From contig JANAVB010023996.1 of assembly GCA_029216955.1 (NCBI GenBank), positions 17,102,142-17,166,141 of the forward strand: DNA of 64,000 bases, read 5' to 3'. Position numbers and translations under genes: made by a program. The notes below the pieces were generated by a model, which was not told the origin of the DNA, made no database searches, and saw only the letters and a program-made list of their open reading frames with translations. Shown piece after piece: positions 10,859 to 22,163 of the stretch. Position 1 is the first letter of the stretch, and every line of letters starts with the position of its first letter. This stretch comes from Iris pallida. Taxonomy: Eukaryota > Streptophyta > Magnoliopsida > Asparagales > Iridaceae.

Positions 10859-11803
10859 TATTGCCCATAATTGGCCAATATTTTTTTTGTTTTTCAGCAT
10901 ATTTAATGATGAGGTACGATCGACTAGGCCACACATAACAGACGAAGAAGCAGACCAGGAAATTAAACGTTATTTGCCTTCCTGGCTGAGTGCATATGTA
11001 AGGCTCTTATATATATATATGTACTTTACATATTATTTGAACGATGAACTTAGTTTGCTATCTTTTGGTATGTAGGTCGATCTTCCACACACAAGACTTG
11101 TGAATGAGTCAATTAGAACTCTTGCCAGGGGCCCAATTTCGGCCGTAAAATCTAGCCAAACTACTGTGTTAATGGATTTAGGTTCAAATCAACATCTATC
11201 CCGATCAGAGACAACTTCGTGGATTTTGATTCCACAAAAAATAGTTATTTGTGTATAAGATTATCGAAGTACACGGATGTCGATACAGGCAATGATTACT
11301 ACGACGTCTTACGAGAGATTATGGAGTTGACATTTAATTATGGAATAGAGCCTGCAAAGATCGTGCTATTCAGATGTGATTGATTCGATCCGATTCAAGA
11401 TCAAGGTTGGAGAATGGACAAGCATGGTCTTGTGGATATAAACTACCGACGTCGGTATCAGGGCTATGAACCATTTGTCCTTTCCAGTCAGGCTCAGCTC
11501 GTGTATTTCATAACCTATCCTAAACGGGGGACAATGAGGTCAGATTGGTGGGCATTATGCAAGACCAAGGCAAGAAATACCTTTGACGTTCACGAAGTAG
11601 CTTATCAAGAGGATGAGCTACCTCTTCTACCAAATATTGTAGATGTGGACTCGATGAAAGTTCCTCATTCCACGTCTAATTATTATGTAGAAGTAATAGA
11701 AATATCTGAAGAGGAAGATCTACTAGATGAAAGTGAAGATGATGGTGAGGAGGAAGAAGATGACGAGCATGACGAAGAAGATAAATTTTTAGAAGATGAT
11801 TGA
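10859..11803 (+). pseudogene. TNPD/TNP2-type transposase, C-terminal fragment (DUF4216 region)
   Basis: After a tttttgtttttcag acceptor (about 10898), exons encode ITDEEADQEIKRYLPSWL and then residues resembling the conserved pre-DUF4216 segment (LARGPISAV). Across 11270-11560 the translation follows the DUF4216 (PF13952) pattern: YYDVLREIMEL, VLFRCD, FDP, DINYRR, EPFVLSSQAQLVYF. The protein ends at 11803 in an acidic Glu/Asp tail from about 11690, common at CACTA transposase C termini. Several frames are needed and a stop falls in the expected VLFRCDWFDP segment, so it is a pseudogene. A tiny downstream exon (11888-11950) may belong to it. Confidence 0.75.
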
Positions 11804-12252
11804 AAGTAATATAATTTTCACATCCCATTTCATGTCTCATTTTGGTACTGATTTGTACTTGTATATTGATTATATTCTTTCTTCCAGATGGCACCCATGA
11901 CGCGTGCAGATTGGTTGAGGATCTGGACCGAGCTTCATGGGTCATATGACAAGTAGACTAGATACTTTTATTGTCTACTATTGTGTTGTATGGTCCACTG
12001 GTCTAATTTTGTGACTCTGGTCTACTTTATTTTGTGACTTAGTTTGTGTGGTACTCTGGGCTACTTTTGTAATACTCTAGGCTACTTTTCTGGTACTCTG
12101 GGCTATTATTGTGACTTAGTTTGTGTGATACTCTGGGCTACTTTTGTGATACTCTGACATATATATTTACTATGTTTCGTAAATTGACTTTTATGATACT
12201 CTGACATATATATATTATGTTCGTATTTTATTATCATATGTTATTTGCAGAT

Positions 12253-13371
12253 ATGCTACGACGCGGAGGTAGTTCTGTAGTACGACGGCGGGGTAGTTCC
12301 GGACCCTCCAGTAGTACTCCACCATACCGTACCGTTCCAGGTCCCAGTTACGAGTATACTGCTCCGTCTAGTATTCCTCCATCCGCGAGTAGTCCATCGT
12401 CGGGTCTTGCCGATACTCATGGGACAAGCAGTTCTAGGCTCGGGTCTACTCCCAGCTCTTCCACTATTCCCCTGGTTATCGGCACCATGGAGGAAGAGGA
12501 GCAGATGGGGGACGTCGCTCCCACTGAGGATATAGACGAGAGCGATCCTCCATGCGCACCTCCGGATGAGAGGCTGATGGAGATTTGGACAGACGGGCCT
12601 AAAAAGTAAGTTAATTAGTATTTATTTTTGATTACATATACTATTCATGAATTTAATTGTGGTTGTACAGATGTAGACCCTCGATTGTACAGAGAAGACT
12701 GGGACAGTTTCTAAGGTAGAACTATGGTGGGTCTTGGATCAACTACTCCTCTGCTCCCGAAGAAAGAAAGGCTTTTGGGTTTGCCCACTTCAAGGTAAAA
12801 TTTAATTACATATATTTTTAATATCAATAATCATTTATTATATAACTCTATGTTTTATTTGTTGCAGCAAATCTACTTCTATCCACCCCATCTGGCTGCC
12901 AAGATCGAGCATCAGTTTCCCTTCGTCGCCGGAAAGCTTATCCGCGATGCGATTAGCCTCCAAAAGGCTCGTGAACGTGATGGAAAGCCGATCCATGGTT
13001 GGATCACGCCCATACATTGGACGGAGATGAAGGTGAAATTCGAGGATCCCAGGAACAAGGAGTAATCGAAAAAGGCAAAGAGGGCACAGTCGTTGTCGAG
13101 TAAGTGGTGTAGTGGATTAATTCCCATGATGAAACATTTTTATCGTCTGGTATGTATCATATATTAAATATATATTAGTTTCTACACAGTTGGATAAAAT
13201 ATTTCATTTTAATAATAAACATTATCTTTTAATAGGAACAAAAGGGAGAGGACGCGAACATGGTGACCGTCTTCCTGGCCACCCATCGGAAGGGCGACCA
13301 GTTCATCGACGAGAGGGCCACATCGACCTATGTATGTTCGACTTCCTTATATATAATTTAAGTACAACTCC

Positions 13372-13414
<43 letters not shown>

Positions 13415-14090
13415 AAACAAATCTCTTAACATAGTATAGACATGCAAATAAATACCTTAGACGTTAGACTGGGACATTTTTCTAGGAGGAGTATGTTAGA
13501 TTACGTGATCAGACGGTTGCTAGTGCACCTACAGAGGGAGCGCCCGGTACTTTCGTGTAGCCACCTACAACTCCGTCACCGGACGAACTCTGGATGACCG
13601 TCGTTGGCAGTCTTCATCGGGGTACGTACTACGCTATGGGATCCTATAACGCCCGTTTGGCGACGGAGTCATCCAGGGCCCCCTCTGTTAATGTGCACTC
13701 CTCGTCGTCGGCTTCGCAGGCATCGGTACGCGTCCAGGAGATCGTGGAATGTCAAATCGCTGAGTTGCGTGATGAGATGCAACGAAGGATGGAGATACCT
13801 TATGCCGCGCAGATGGACGATGCGGGGCTCACTGCATGATTCGATGTGCTCGAGCATAGCATTAGGATCTCAGGAGTATGAGTGCGAATGTGATGTAGAG
13901 CAACAAGAACCTGATATCTTCTATGGATGCCCGACTGCAAGCATTGGAGCATGGAACATCTTCCACTACATCCGTTTCTACTCCTCTATCGACTATTCCA
14001 GCTGTTTTGCTGCCGTCAGATACGGTGACATTGTCGTTGGCGGAGTATCAGTCCTCCTGTCGATCAGTAATTTTTTTGCATGCTTGTGTG
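12253..14090 (+). pseudogene. TNPA-like second CACTA gene (Ptta/En/Spm plant transposase, Transposase_24)
   Basis: Multi-exon gene model. Exon 1 starts at the ATG 12253-12255, right after a tgttatttgcag acceptor; it encodes an Arg/Ser/Pro-rich N terminus and ends at a GTAAGT donor near 12606. Exon 2 (about 12702-12793) reads YGGSWINYSSAPEERKAFGFAHF. Exon 3 (from 12868) reads QIYFYPPHLAAKIEHQFPFV, then HWTEMKVKFEDP. The exon near 13240-13330 reads ATHRKGDQFIDERA. The last exon runs to about 13839 with a coiled-coil-like IVECQIAELRDEMQRRMEI. This order of motifs is that of the plant Ptta/En/Spm (PF03004) family, proposed to bind CACTA subterminal repeats. An in-frame stop after DPRNKE (13063-13065) and one after TFV (near 13558) indicate decay. 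E1 interrupts the 3' region. Confidence 0.75.
13373..13412. repeat. (TA)n microsatellite in a TNPA-like intron
   Basis: About 38 bases of alternating ta between the exon ending near 13330 and the exon beginning near 13490. Confidence 0.95.
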
Positions 14091-14367
14091 TTGACCCATT
14101 GTTGGGTCTAATGTGTCACTCCCCAATCCTGGAATACGTATTTTAATACGTAAACCGATAAATTGTATTTACCTTGAATTTATACTATATCTATTATGCT
14201 GTATTTCTTCATGCATTTCCCAAAAATATTCGACAAAATATTATTTTCTAATATATTTTCTGCATTTGGGCCTACAGTTTTGGCTCATTTGGGTAACCTA
14301 TTCTTGGTTCACCAATGGGTCATCATGAACCCTTTGGTTCATCATGAACCCATGGGTCCAAGAATTC

Positions 14368-14378
14368 TATATATATAA
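14368..14378 (+). promoter_or_regulatory. TATA box of the E1 5' LTR
   Basis: Sequence tatatatataa followed by 'ctcatctcc' about 5 bases on. The same motif is in the 3' LTR at 22418-22428. This places the likely transcription start near 14400, so most of the LTR, including the tandem array, would be transcribed. Confidence 0.6.
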
Positions 14379-14877
14379 CTCATCTCCTTCTCTCTCCTCT
14401 CATTTACTTCTTCTCATTTACTTCCTCCACCAACCAAGGCAAGTACCAACTTGCTCAAGAGAAGGATCCATTATTTTGTTAATGATTCTTACAAAACTAT
14501 TTGCCAAAACATGTTCTTCTCCTCAATCTATACTAGTTTAGAACTTGGAAATTTCTATTTTGAAGCTTTGATTTTTGTAGATCTAAGTTTTAATCATTTT
14601 CGGATTTTGCATGGTTTGATCTACTTTAGTTGGATTTTATGGGTTTTTGATGCTTCCATGTGGACGAGAATTCCATTTCACCCAAGTTGGAACTTTGGAA
14701 ATCCGGATTTGGAGTTCGGATGACCAAGTTATGTTGTTCTTGAAGTTTTGGGTTCTGCCATAGTGTTCTTGCTGTTTGGAGAAGACAGTGAGCAGTGTGC
14801 AGAGCTTCTTAGCTCACGCATACTGAGCTATGCGCGCTCTTTAGCGCTGCGTACGCAGACTTAGGTACGTTTCCTGT

Positions 14878-15345
14878 TGGAAGCGTGTCTCCCTTGAGCT
14901 TGCGTGACTTTTCACGCAGCACTTTTCCTTGAGTCTGCGTGACTTTTCACGCAGTACTTTCCCTTGAGCTTGCGTGATTTTTCACGCTGCTCTTTCCCTT
15001 GAGCTTGCGTGACTTTTCACGCAGCACTTTTCCTTGAGTCTGCGTGACTTTTCACGCAGCACTTTCCCTTGAGCTTGCGTGATTTTTTACGCTGCTCTTT
15101 CCCTTGAGCTTGCGTGACTTTTCACGCAGCTCTTTTCCTTGAGTCTGCGTGACTTTTCACGCAGCACTTTCCCTTGAGCTTGCGTGATTTTTCATGCTGC
15201 TCTTTCCCTTGAGCTTGCGTGACTTTTCACGCTGCTCCTTCCCTTGAGTCTGCGTGACCTTTTTCACGCAGCTCTCTCCTTGAGCCTGCGTGACTTTTTA
15301 CGCACGCTGCCTTGTGTAAGCTTGCGTGACTCTTCACCCACGCTG
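14878..15345. repeat. Tandem hairpin array in E1 5' LTR (~37-bp units)
   Basis: About ten units of 'cccttgagcttgcgtgac' plus 'ttttcacgcagcactt' variants. Within each unit TGCGTG and CACGCA form a six-base-pair stem around a short loop. Units alternate between ttgagctTGCG and ttgagtcTGCG types, a higher-order pattern. The array follows the conserved segment ending gacagtgagcagtgt. Confidence 0.9.
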
Positions 15346-17070
15346 CCTTGTTGTGCGTATTCTTTTGATATTTTATTAGATATTATAAGCCCATTTTATA
15401 TCCTTACGCCTTTTGTCCCTAGCATGATATGAGCACTGATGTGACCCCAGAGAACAAAGTGTTCCTACCTGATACATGTACCTGAATGTCCCAGTTCTTG
15501 TTCATGCTCGACAAATGACTCGTAACTCCACGTGGCGTATTTGTAATGATGCATTACACTAAGGAGGGTAGCACATGTTGACATACTGATTGACATGGAT
15601 CCTCACTTAGGGTACTCGTACTAAAGTACGACTTTAGGAGGATAATCATGCAGGCCACAGCATGAGAGTCCAAGATTTCACCTAGGGTTAAACTAGGCAA
15701 CTGAATATACTAGATGCATGGGGAGGGCAGAGTCCCGAGATCGTGTTACACCAGTCGCCCTGAGATATTGTCTTGGCGCGCCGGCTGGTCTCCACGGATA
15801 CTGTGTCATCCGCAACGAGTGGATGACTGTATCCGATTAATTCCTGCTATATATTACATGTCTTGGCAAGGTAGCCTCACGAGGGACCTGTGCTCCATGA
15901 CACCTGTCTACGCGAACCCCTGGGTTGGCTAGCCTTGCTGGAAAGATACGATCTGAGGATTTTTCTAATAACATGACGCGAGGATAACCTCGTTCCACTA
16001 GAAACTCGTAGACTTGATTGGCCGTGAAAACGACTTGCATGTTTTCTATTTACCTTCCGTGAATAACTGAGGGAAGCGGACTGTCATGGTGCGTGATCCA
16101 ACCCATGTTCTTGTTTGATTGTTGGGTTGGTTATCGTACTATGACAGGCTGTGGACCAAAGTTATGAACGGAAGACTTATTCTGGTTGTGAAGTGCTACT
16201 TCTGTGAATGACTGAGGAACATGGTCTATCATGGTACATGATCCAACCCATGTTCTTGTTTGATTGTTGGGTTGGTTATTGTGCTGCGATAGGCTATCGA
16301 CCGAAGTCACGATCAGGAGATTTTATGGTTTTACCTTTTTAACTTATGTGAAAGTTATAGAGTACGACACGTCCCGACTCCATGCGGCACCTTTTGTCCT
16401 TGTGTTTGGTTGTAAGGGTGCCATATGGGTTCGAGGATGTTGCGCTACCCTATAATAGTAGCATAAGTATTACTATTATCAGTCATTCTATTAGTTGGGT
16501 TTTTAATCTTAACTCTTGTGCCCCTTTGGCGGTACTTGCTATTCGGGGCTGACCCCGCTGGTTTTGTTTGGCCAGATCTCGTAGCAGAGCCAGAGGACAC
16601 GATCTTCCTCCCTGACATCCATGGTGCATACTAGGAGCATGGCGGTTCGGGGACTCGAGTGGGTTTTCTTCTCCACCACTCCTGCTTATACTTTTGCGGC
16701 GTTTAGCCACCGGCACCTGTTAGCCGGATTACTTGATATTTTGTGTCAGTACATAATTGTAATTAAACAGACTACAGCTGTGTATAATTTTGTACTCCTG
16801 ACTCTCTGAGATAGCTCAATTATAAAGCTAGTCTCTCATGATCATTTTGATGAAGCGTCAGGGACGCCTTACTGCTTTATCTTTAATGTTCATTTAATTG
16901 CTGATTTGACTTAATTGATTGAGACATAGAGCTCTATGGGACCATAGGAGACTTGATTGTAGCATGTACCCCCTAGTCTCTCGACAGCCACGATCGCCGT
17001 ATGACGTTACGTACCTTATATGGAGTAGCTGGCCTAGTCCGTCCCCGTATTTCGGTACTGGGGCGTGACA

Positions 17071-17105
17071 AGGTTTTAGTGGTGGCCCATGCAGGTCTGA
17101 TTTTT
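17071..17105 (+). promoter_or_regulatory. Post-LTR conserved block of E1 (candidate primer-binding site)
   Basis: Right after the LTR comes aggttttA then GTGGTGGCCCATGCAGGTC. The 19-nt block is identical or nearly so after the 5' LTRs of E0, E2 and E3. A TGG start, as expected for pairing with a tRNA CCA end, occurs 9 bases into the leader. It is not the common initiator-Met site (TGGTATCAGAGC). I cannot name the tRNA. Confidence 0.5.
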
Positions 17106-17266
17106 AGACTTGTGGGGTATTGCGAATTATTAGGAGTCTCAATCAAAACTTGTTCCCCTTGAAATTCTGTTTCGAATTCTCTGTCCTTGCCTTGATCTCT
17201 AACCTGACTTGCATCCTCGAAATCTTCCTTGTCCGGACTTGATAATCTTATATCTTTCTCTATAGG

Positions 17267-20200
17267 GGTGCTTCATTCTCAGTAGCGGGTGAGGCCCATG
17301 AGGAAGAGCAGCAAGAGCATGGCTCGACTGGACAGCAACAGGGGAGAGAACCTTCCCCAGGGCAGGCACAAGCAGAAGTGGAACCAGAGGCAGTGCAGCC
17401 GCAGGTTATTGAAACTCCTGCAGCACCAGCAGCGACGGCAGTACCAGATGCCGTAGCACTCCTGGAGATCGTCCGAGGGATTCTTGTCACTCACCAACAG
17501 CAACAGACTCGGCAGCAGGAGCAGAACGTGTTGCTGAACCAGGGGATTCAGTTAGCTCTTGAGAGGAGTGCCGGGGTTGACTCGGGAGCATCAGGAAGGT
17601 TCCGTCGCTTGAACCCGAGGTATTTTGATGGCACGGAGGATGCCATCACTGCGGATGCATGGATTCAAGACATTGAAGCCATTCTTGTGGCAGCCAAGGT
17701 TCCAGATGATGAGAAGGTTGATCAGGTCAAACTGGTACTTCAGGATCTTGCCCGCGACTGGTGGGCATCAGAAGAAGTTGGTATAAGACGTCCTGTTCGT
17801 TGGACCACCTTCAGTGACTGATTTAAGGCCAAGTATTTTGGCATAGTAGCTCGATATGAGCTCCAGCAGAAGTTTATCGGTCTCAAGCAAGCAGGCAAGA
17901 CCGTAGATGGGTATGCCGCAGAGTTCTGCAGATTGTGTCGTTTCGCACCAGCAATGGTGGCAACGGAGCCAGAAAAAGCTATGAGGTTCCAGCAGGGACT
18001 TCATTTGGAACTATTACAGCTTGTGGAAGGACACGACTACCAGACGTTCGATGCTGTTTTGATGGCAGCTCGTAGGCACGAGCTTACCCAGCAGAGGTTA
18101 GCATCGAGGACTGAAGGTCAGAAGAGATCTCATTCCCAGGTTGGAGGAGGAGCAATGCAGCGAACATCGGCACCAGCACCCGGTGTACGTATTCATGATG
18201 CAGGAGCGCCGCGGAGGACGGCCATGTCAACTAATAAAGCTCCAGTTCGGCATCAGCAGCCGAGGAACCAGCAGCAGCGTCAGGGAGCACCCCAGGGCTG
18301 TACCTTCTGTGGGAAGGCAGGGCACACGAGGGAGGTGTACCGGTCAGCGAATGGCTTATGTTTGAGGTGTGGTCGTGCAGACCATCGTATTTCCACTTGT
18401 CCTATGATGCAGAGGCCAGGAGGGCCAGCTCAACAGTTTCCAGCATTGCCAGCTCCAGTGGCAACCCCGAGTGGAGGGCCAGTACTAGCAGTAAGGCCCC
18501 TAGCCCAGCGCTTACCAACGCAGGCTCAGATGTTCCGCCAGGCACAGGAAGCCGAAGGCCCTCAGGGGCAGCAACAGCATGGTCGAGGAAGGCCGCAACA
18601 AGGGGCTCCGCGGGGCCAGGCTCTCACATTGACCTTGGGAGAGGCTCTAGCGTCTAGTGACGTGGTGGCAGGTAAAATTCTCGTCACCTCATTTCCCGCT
18701 GTAGCATTATTTGATTCAGGTGCTACTCATTCATTCATCTCTGCACAATATGCTACACGGATTGGATTAGAGTTTGAGGTATTGCCGGAGAGGATGGATA
18801 TACTCACCGACAATGGGCTCGTAGAAGTTAGCAGAGTGCGCTTTTCATGTCCGGTGGAGGTGTGTGGGCATTTACTGCCCGCATCATTGATTGAATTCCC
18901 TATGGGGAATTTTGATGTCGTTCTTGGCATGGATTGGTTGAGAGACAGTCATGCGACAATTGATTATAGAGGAGGTAGGGTCATATTCAGTATTCCTGGG
19001 ATGGAGCAGTTCATCTTTACCCGAACCTTGAAGAATCAGGCCGGAGGCGTCATCTCAGCAGCAGTGTCAGAGCCAGGATAGATTCTGAGAGTAGTCGAAG
19101 ATTTTTTCGACGTCTTCCCTGATGAGCTCCCAGGGATACCTCCAGTCAGATAGGTAGAATTTAGCATTGAGTTGAACCCTGGAACGAGGCCAATTGCAGA
19201 TAGAGTTTACAGAATGTCGTCGTCAGAGCAGGATAAGTTGTATCAACATGAAGAAGAGTTGAAGTCTAAGGGATTCATCCGAGACAGTAAATCGCCCTGG
19301 GCCGCACCAGTGATTCTAGTTCCCAAGAAGGATGGGTCGACGAAGATGTGTATCGACTACCGCAAGCTGAACGCAGTAACAGTGAAGAATAAGTACCCAC
19401 TACCAAGGATTGATGACCTGTTCGACCAGTTGAGCAAGGCCAGCATCTTTTCCAAGATCGATCTTCGGTCAGGATACTATCAAGTAAGAGTCCGGGAGCA
19501 AGACATACCGAAGACAGCATTCAGATCTAGATATGGGCATTATGAGTTTTTAGTAATGCCCTTTGGACTAACCAACGCCCCTGCAGTATTCATGGATTTA
19601 ATGAACCGCATATTTCTGTCGTACTTGGATAAATTTGTGGTGGTGTTCATAGATGACATTCTTGTCTATTCCAGCAGAGAAGAGGAGCATGAGAAACATC
19701 TTAGGACTGTCTTACAGACATTAAGGGAGCATCAACTTTATGCGAAGCTTGATAAGTGTGAATTTTGGTTAGATCACATTTCGTTCCTGGGGCATGTAAT
19801 TTCTGGGGCAGGAGTGTCAGTGGATCCGAAGAAGATTGAGGCCGTAGAGCATTGGCCAGTCCCGAGAACGGTTGCAGAAGTGCGAAGTTTCTTAGGATTA
19901 GCTGGTTACTACAGAAGGTTCGTGGCGAACTTTGCCAAGATCTCTGCGCCCTTAACGCGTTTGACGCACAAGGACGTAGAGTTTGTTTGGTCAGCTAGCT
20001 GTCAGGCATCATTTGAAAAATTGAAGAAGAGATTGATCTCAGCCCCGATCTTGACACTTCCAGTAGGAGCAGGAGGCTTTACCGTATATTGTGACGCATC
20101 AGGGAAGGGTCTTGGATGTGTATTGATGCAGCATGGAAAAGTGATAGCATATGCGTCTCGGCAGCTTCGAGACCATGAGAAGAATTACCCGACTCACGAT

Positions 20201-21970
20201 TTGGAGTTAGCAGTTGTAGTGTTTTCACTCAAGTTGTGGAGGCATTATTTATACGGAGATCGGGTAGAGATCTATACTGATCATAAGAGTTTGAAATACG
20301 TGTTCACGCAGCGAGATTTGAACATGAGGCAAAGAAGATGGTTAGAACTGCTGAAGGATTTTGATTTAGATCTTCAGTATCATCCAGGCAAGGCGAATGT
20401 AGTTGCAGATGCACTGAGTAGGAGAGACAGTGCCTTTATCTTGACCTCGCAGAAGCATATTCTGGCAGACCTTCAGAGTATGGGAATCGAAGTAGTTTTG
20501 CCAAGGGATATAGGAAGAATAACCAGTATGCAGATTCAGTCAACCTTAGTAGAGAGGATAAGGGCAGCACAAGCAGGAGATCCACAGATTCAGAAGTTGC
20601 GGTCGGAGTGTGAATCGGGCCGTAGGAAGGAGTTAGTGATTCATGAAGATGGTACGCTCAGGTTTGGAAACAGACTCTGTGTACCGAGTGGAGACCTTCG
20701 GCAAGAAGTTATGTCCGAAGCTCATAGTTCTATTTACTCCATTCATCCTGGAGGGACGAAGATGTATCGAGATATCAGACAGTTCTTTTGGTGGAATGGC
20801 ATGAAAAGAGAGATAGCGAGATTTGTATCCAAGTGTTTGGTATGTCAGCAGGTGAAAGCCGAGCAGCAGAGACCAGCAAGATTGCTACAGCCGCTTCCTA
20901 TCCCAGAATGGAAATGGGAGCACATCACGATGGATTTTGTGACCGGTTTACCTAGATCCCCAGCTGGCAAGAATGCAGTCTGGGTAATAGTAGATCGACT
21001 CACGAAGGTTGCTTATTTCCTTCCCTTCCGAGTTGGACAGACTACTGAACAGTTAGCAGAAATGTACATGAAACAGATAGTAAGGCAGCACGGTGTTCCA
21101 GTTAGTATAGTATCAGATCGGGATACGTGGTTTACTTCCCATTTTTGGTGAAGCTTGCACCAAAGTTTGGGAGCCAAGTTAAGATTCAGTACTGCTTATC
21201 ATCCACAAACTGACGGGCAATCAGAAAGAACCATTCAGACATTAGAAGATATGCTATGGGCGTGTACCTTGGATTTTGGCGGATCTTGGGAGGATCACCT
21301 TCATCTAGTGGAGTTCTCCTATAACAACAGCTATCAGGCTAGCATTCAGATGGCCCCGTTCGAAGCATTGTACGGAAGGAAGTGCAGGTCCCCTTTGGCA
21401 TGGGACGACATCGGAGAACGGAAGTTGTTGGGACCATAGATGATCACGCAGGCTGTGGAGATAGTTAAGTTAGTCAGAGAGCGCCTTCGAGTTGCACAAG
21501 ATCGATATTGTCATTGGACAGATCAGCACCGTAGGCCTCTAGAGTTCAGAGTTGGCGACCAAGTGTTTCTGCGGATTTCGCCTACTCGGGGTATCATCAG
21601 ATTTGGAACCCGGGGAAAGCTTAGTCCAAGATACGTTGGTCCTTTCAAGATTCTTGCTCGGGTAGGCGATGTGGCTTATCGACTTGCCCTTCCACCTTCG
21701 TTAACTGGCATACATGATGTGTTTCACGTGTCCCAATTACGTGGGTATGTCCCGAATCTGAGTCACGTCCTCGATCATTCTGAGTTAGTCGTTGGTACCG
21801 ACCTAACTTACGAGGAACAACCCGTATCTATTTTGGACCGGCGAGAGAAGGTACTCAAGAATCGGACGATAAGCCTTGTCCGTGTTTCTTGGAACCATCA
21901 CTCTTCGGAAGAGTCAACCTGGGAGCGCGAGGACGAAATCAGATCTCGTTATCCGTATTTGTTTGACTAA
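17267..21970 (+). pseudogene. E1 gag-pol polyprotein, one frame with five premature stops
   Basis: A single frame runs the whole length, broken by stops at 17819, 19079, 19151, 21149 and 21437. Gag core is about 17590-18120. Two zinc knuckles (18299-18400) follow: the first has Tyr (codon 18338-18340) in place of its last Cys, the second (CLRCGRADHRISTC) is intact. Then come the protease (LFDSGATHSF, near 18710), RT with IDD (near 19650), RNase H ([11 protein letters not shown], near 20090) and integrase with its HHCC region (20725-20850) and catalytic core up to about 21400. The C-terminal chromodomain (about 21810-21965) reads VSILDRREKVLKN...STWEREDEIRSRYP. No in-frame ATG precedes the gag core; the frame opens just after a tctctatag acceptor-like site (17264-17266). 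Without the stops it is a typical Tekay-type protein; as it stands it is non-functional. Confidence 0.95.
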
Positions 21971-22149
21971 TAAGGTATATTTATGCACCTTATTGACACG
22001 ATTCTATGCTTTTCTGCACCTGCTTATTTTACACCTTGTGATGTATGATAATAACTGCTATGATAGTTAACTTATATATATGATTGTGCCTTGCTTGCCC
22101 TGATTTCACTATCATGTCTTGGCTGGAATTCCGAGGATGGAATTTTTCT

Positions 22150-22163
22150 AAGAAGGGTAAAGA
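22150..22163 (+). promoter_or_regulatory. Polypurine tract of E1
   Basis: Sequence aagaagggtaaaga abuts the 3' LTR start at 22164. It is the expected primer site for plus-strand DNA synthesis. The preceding 'ccgaggatggaattttt' is shared with E2 and, in diverged form, with E0. Confidence 0.85.

Larger units (their letters stand above)
14114..17070 (+). repeat. 5' LTR of E1
   Basis: 2,957 bp from TGTCACTCCCC to GGGGCGTGACA; the terminal hexamers tgtcac/gtgaca are inverted repeats. Contains a TATA box (14368-14378) and a tandem hairpin array (14878-15345) downstream of it. Confidence 0.97.

Noticed and set aside
11414..11803. Stand-alone host gene with an acidic tail
   Set aside because: Matches the DUF4216 C-terminal part of CACTA transposases and lies inside the CACTA element with other transposase remnants.
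13604..14146. 180-codon ORF overlapping the TNPA-like gene
   Set aside because: Other frame of the last TNPA-like exon; the frame 13594-13839 carries the coiled-coil-like family sequence.
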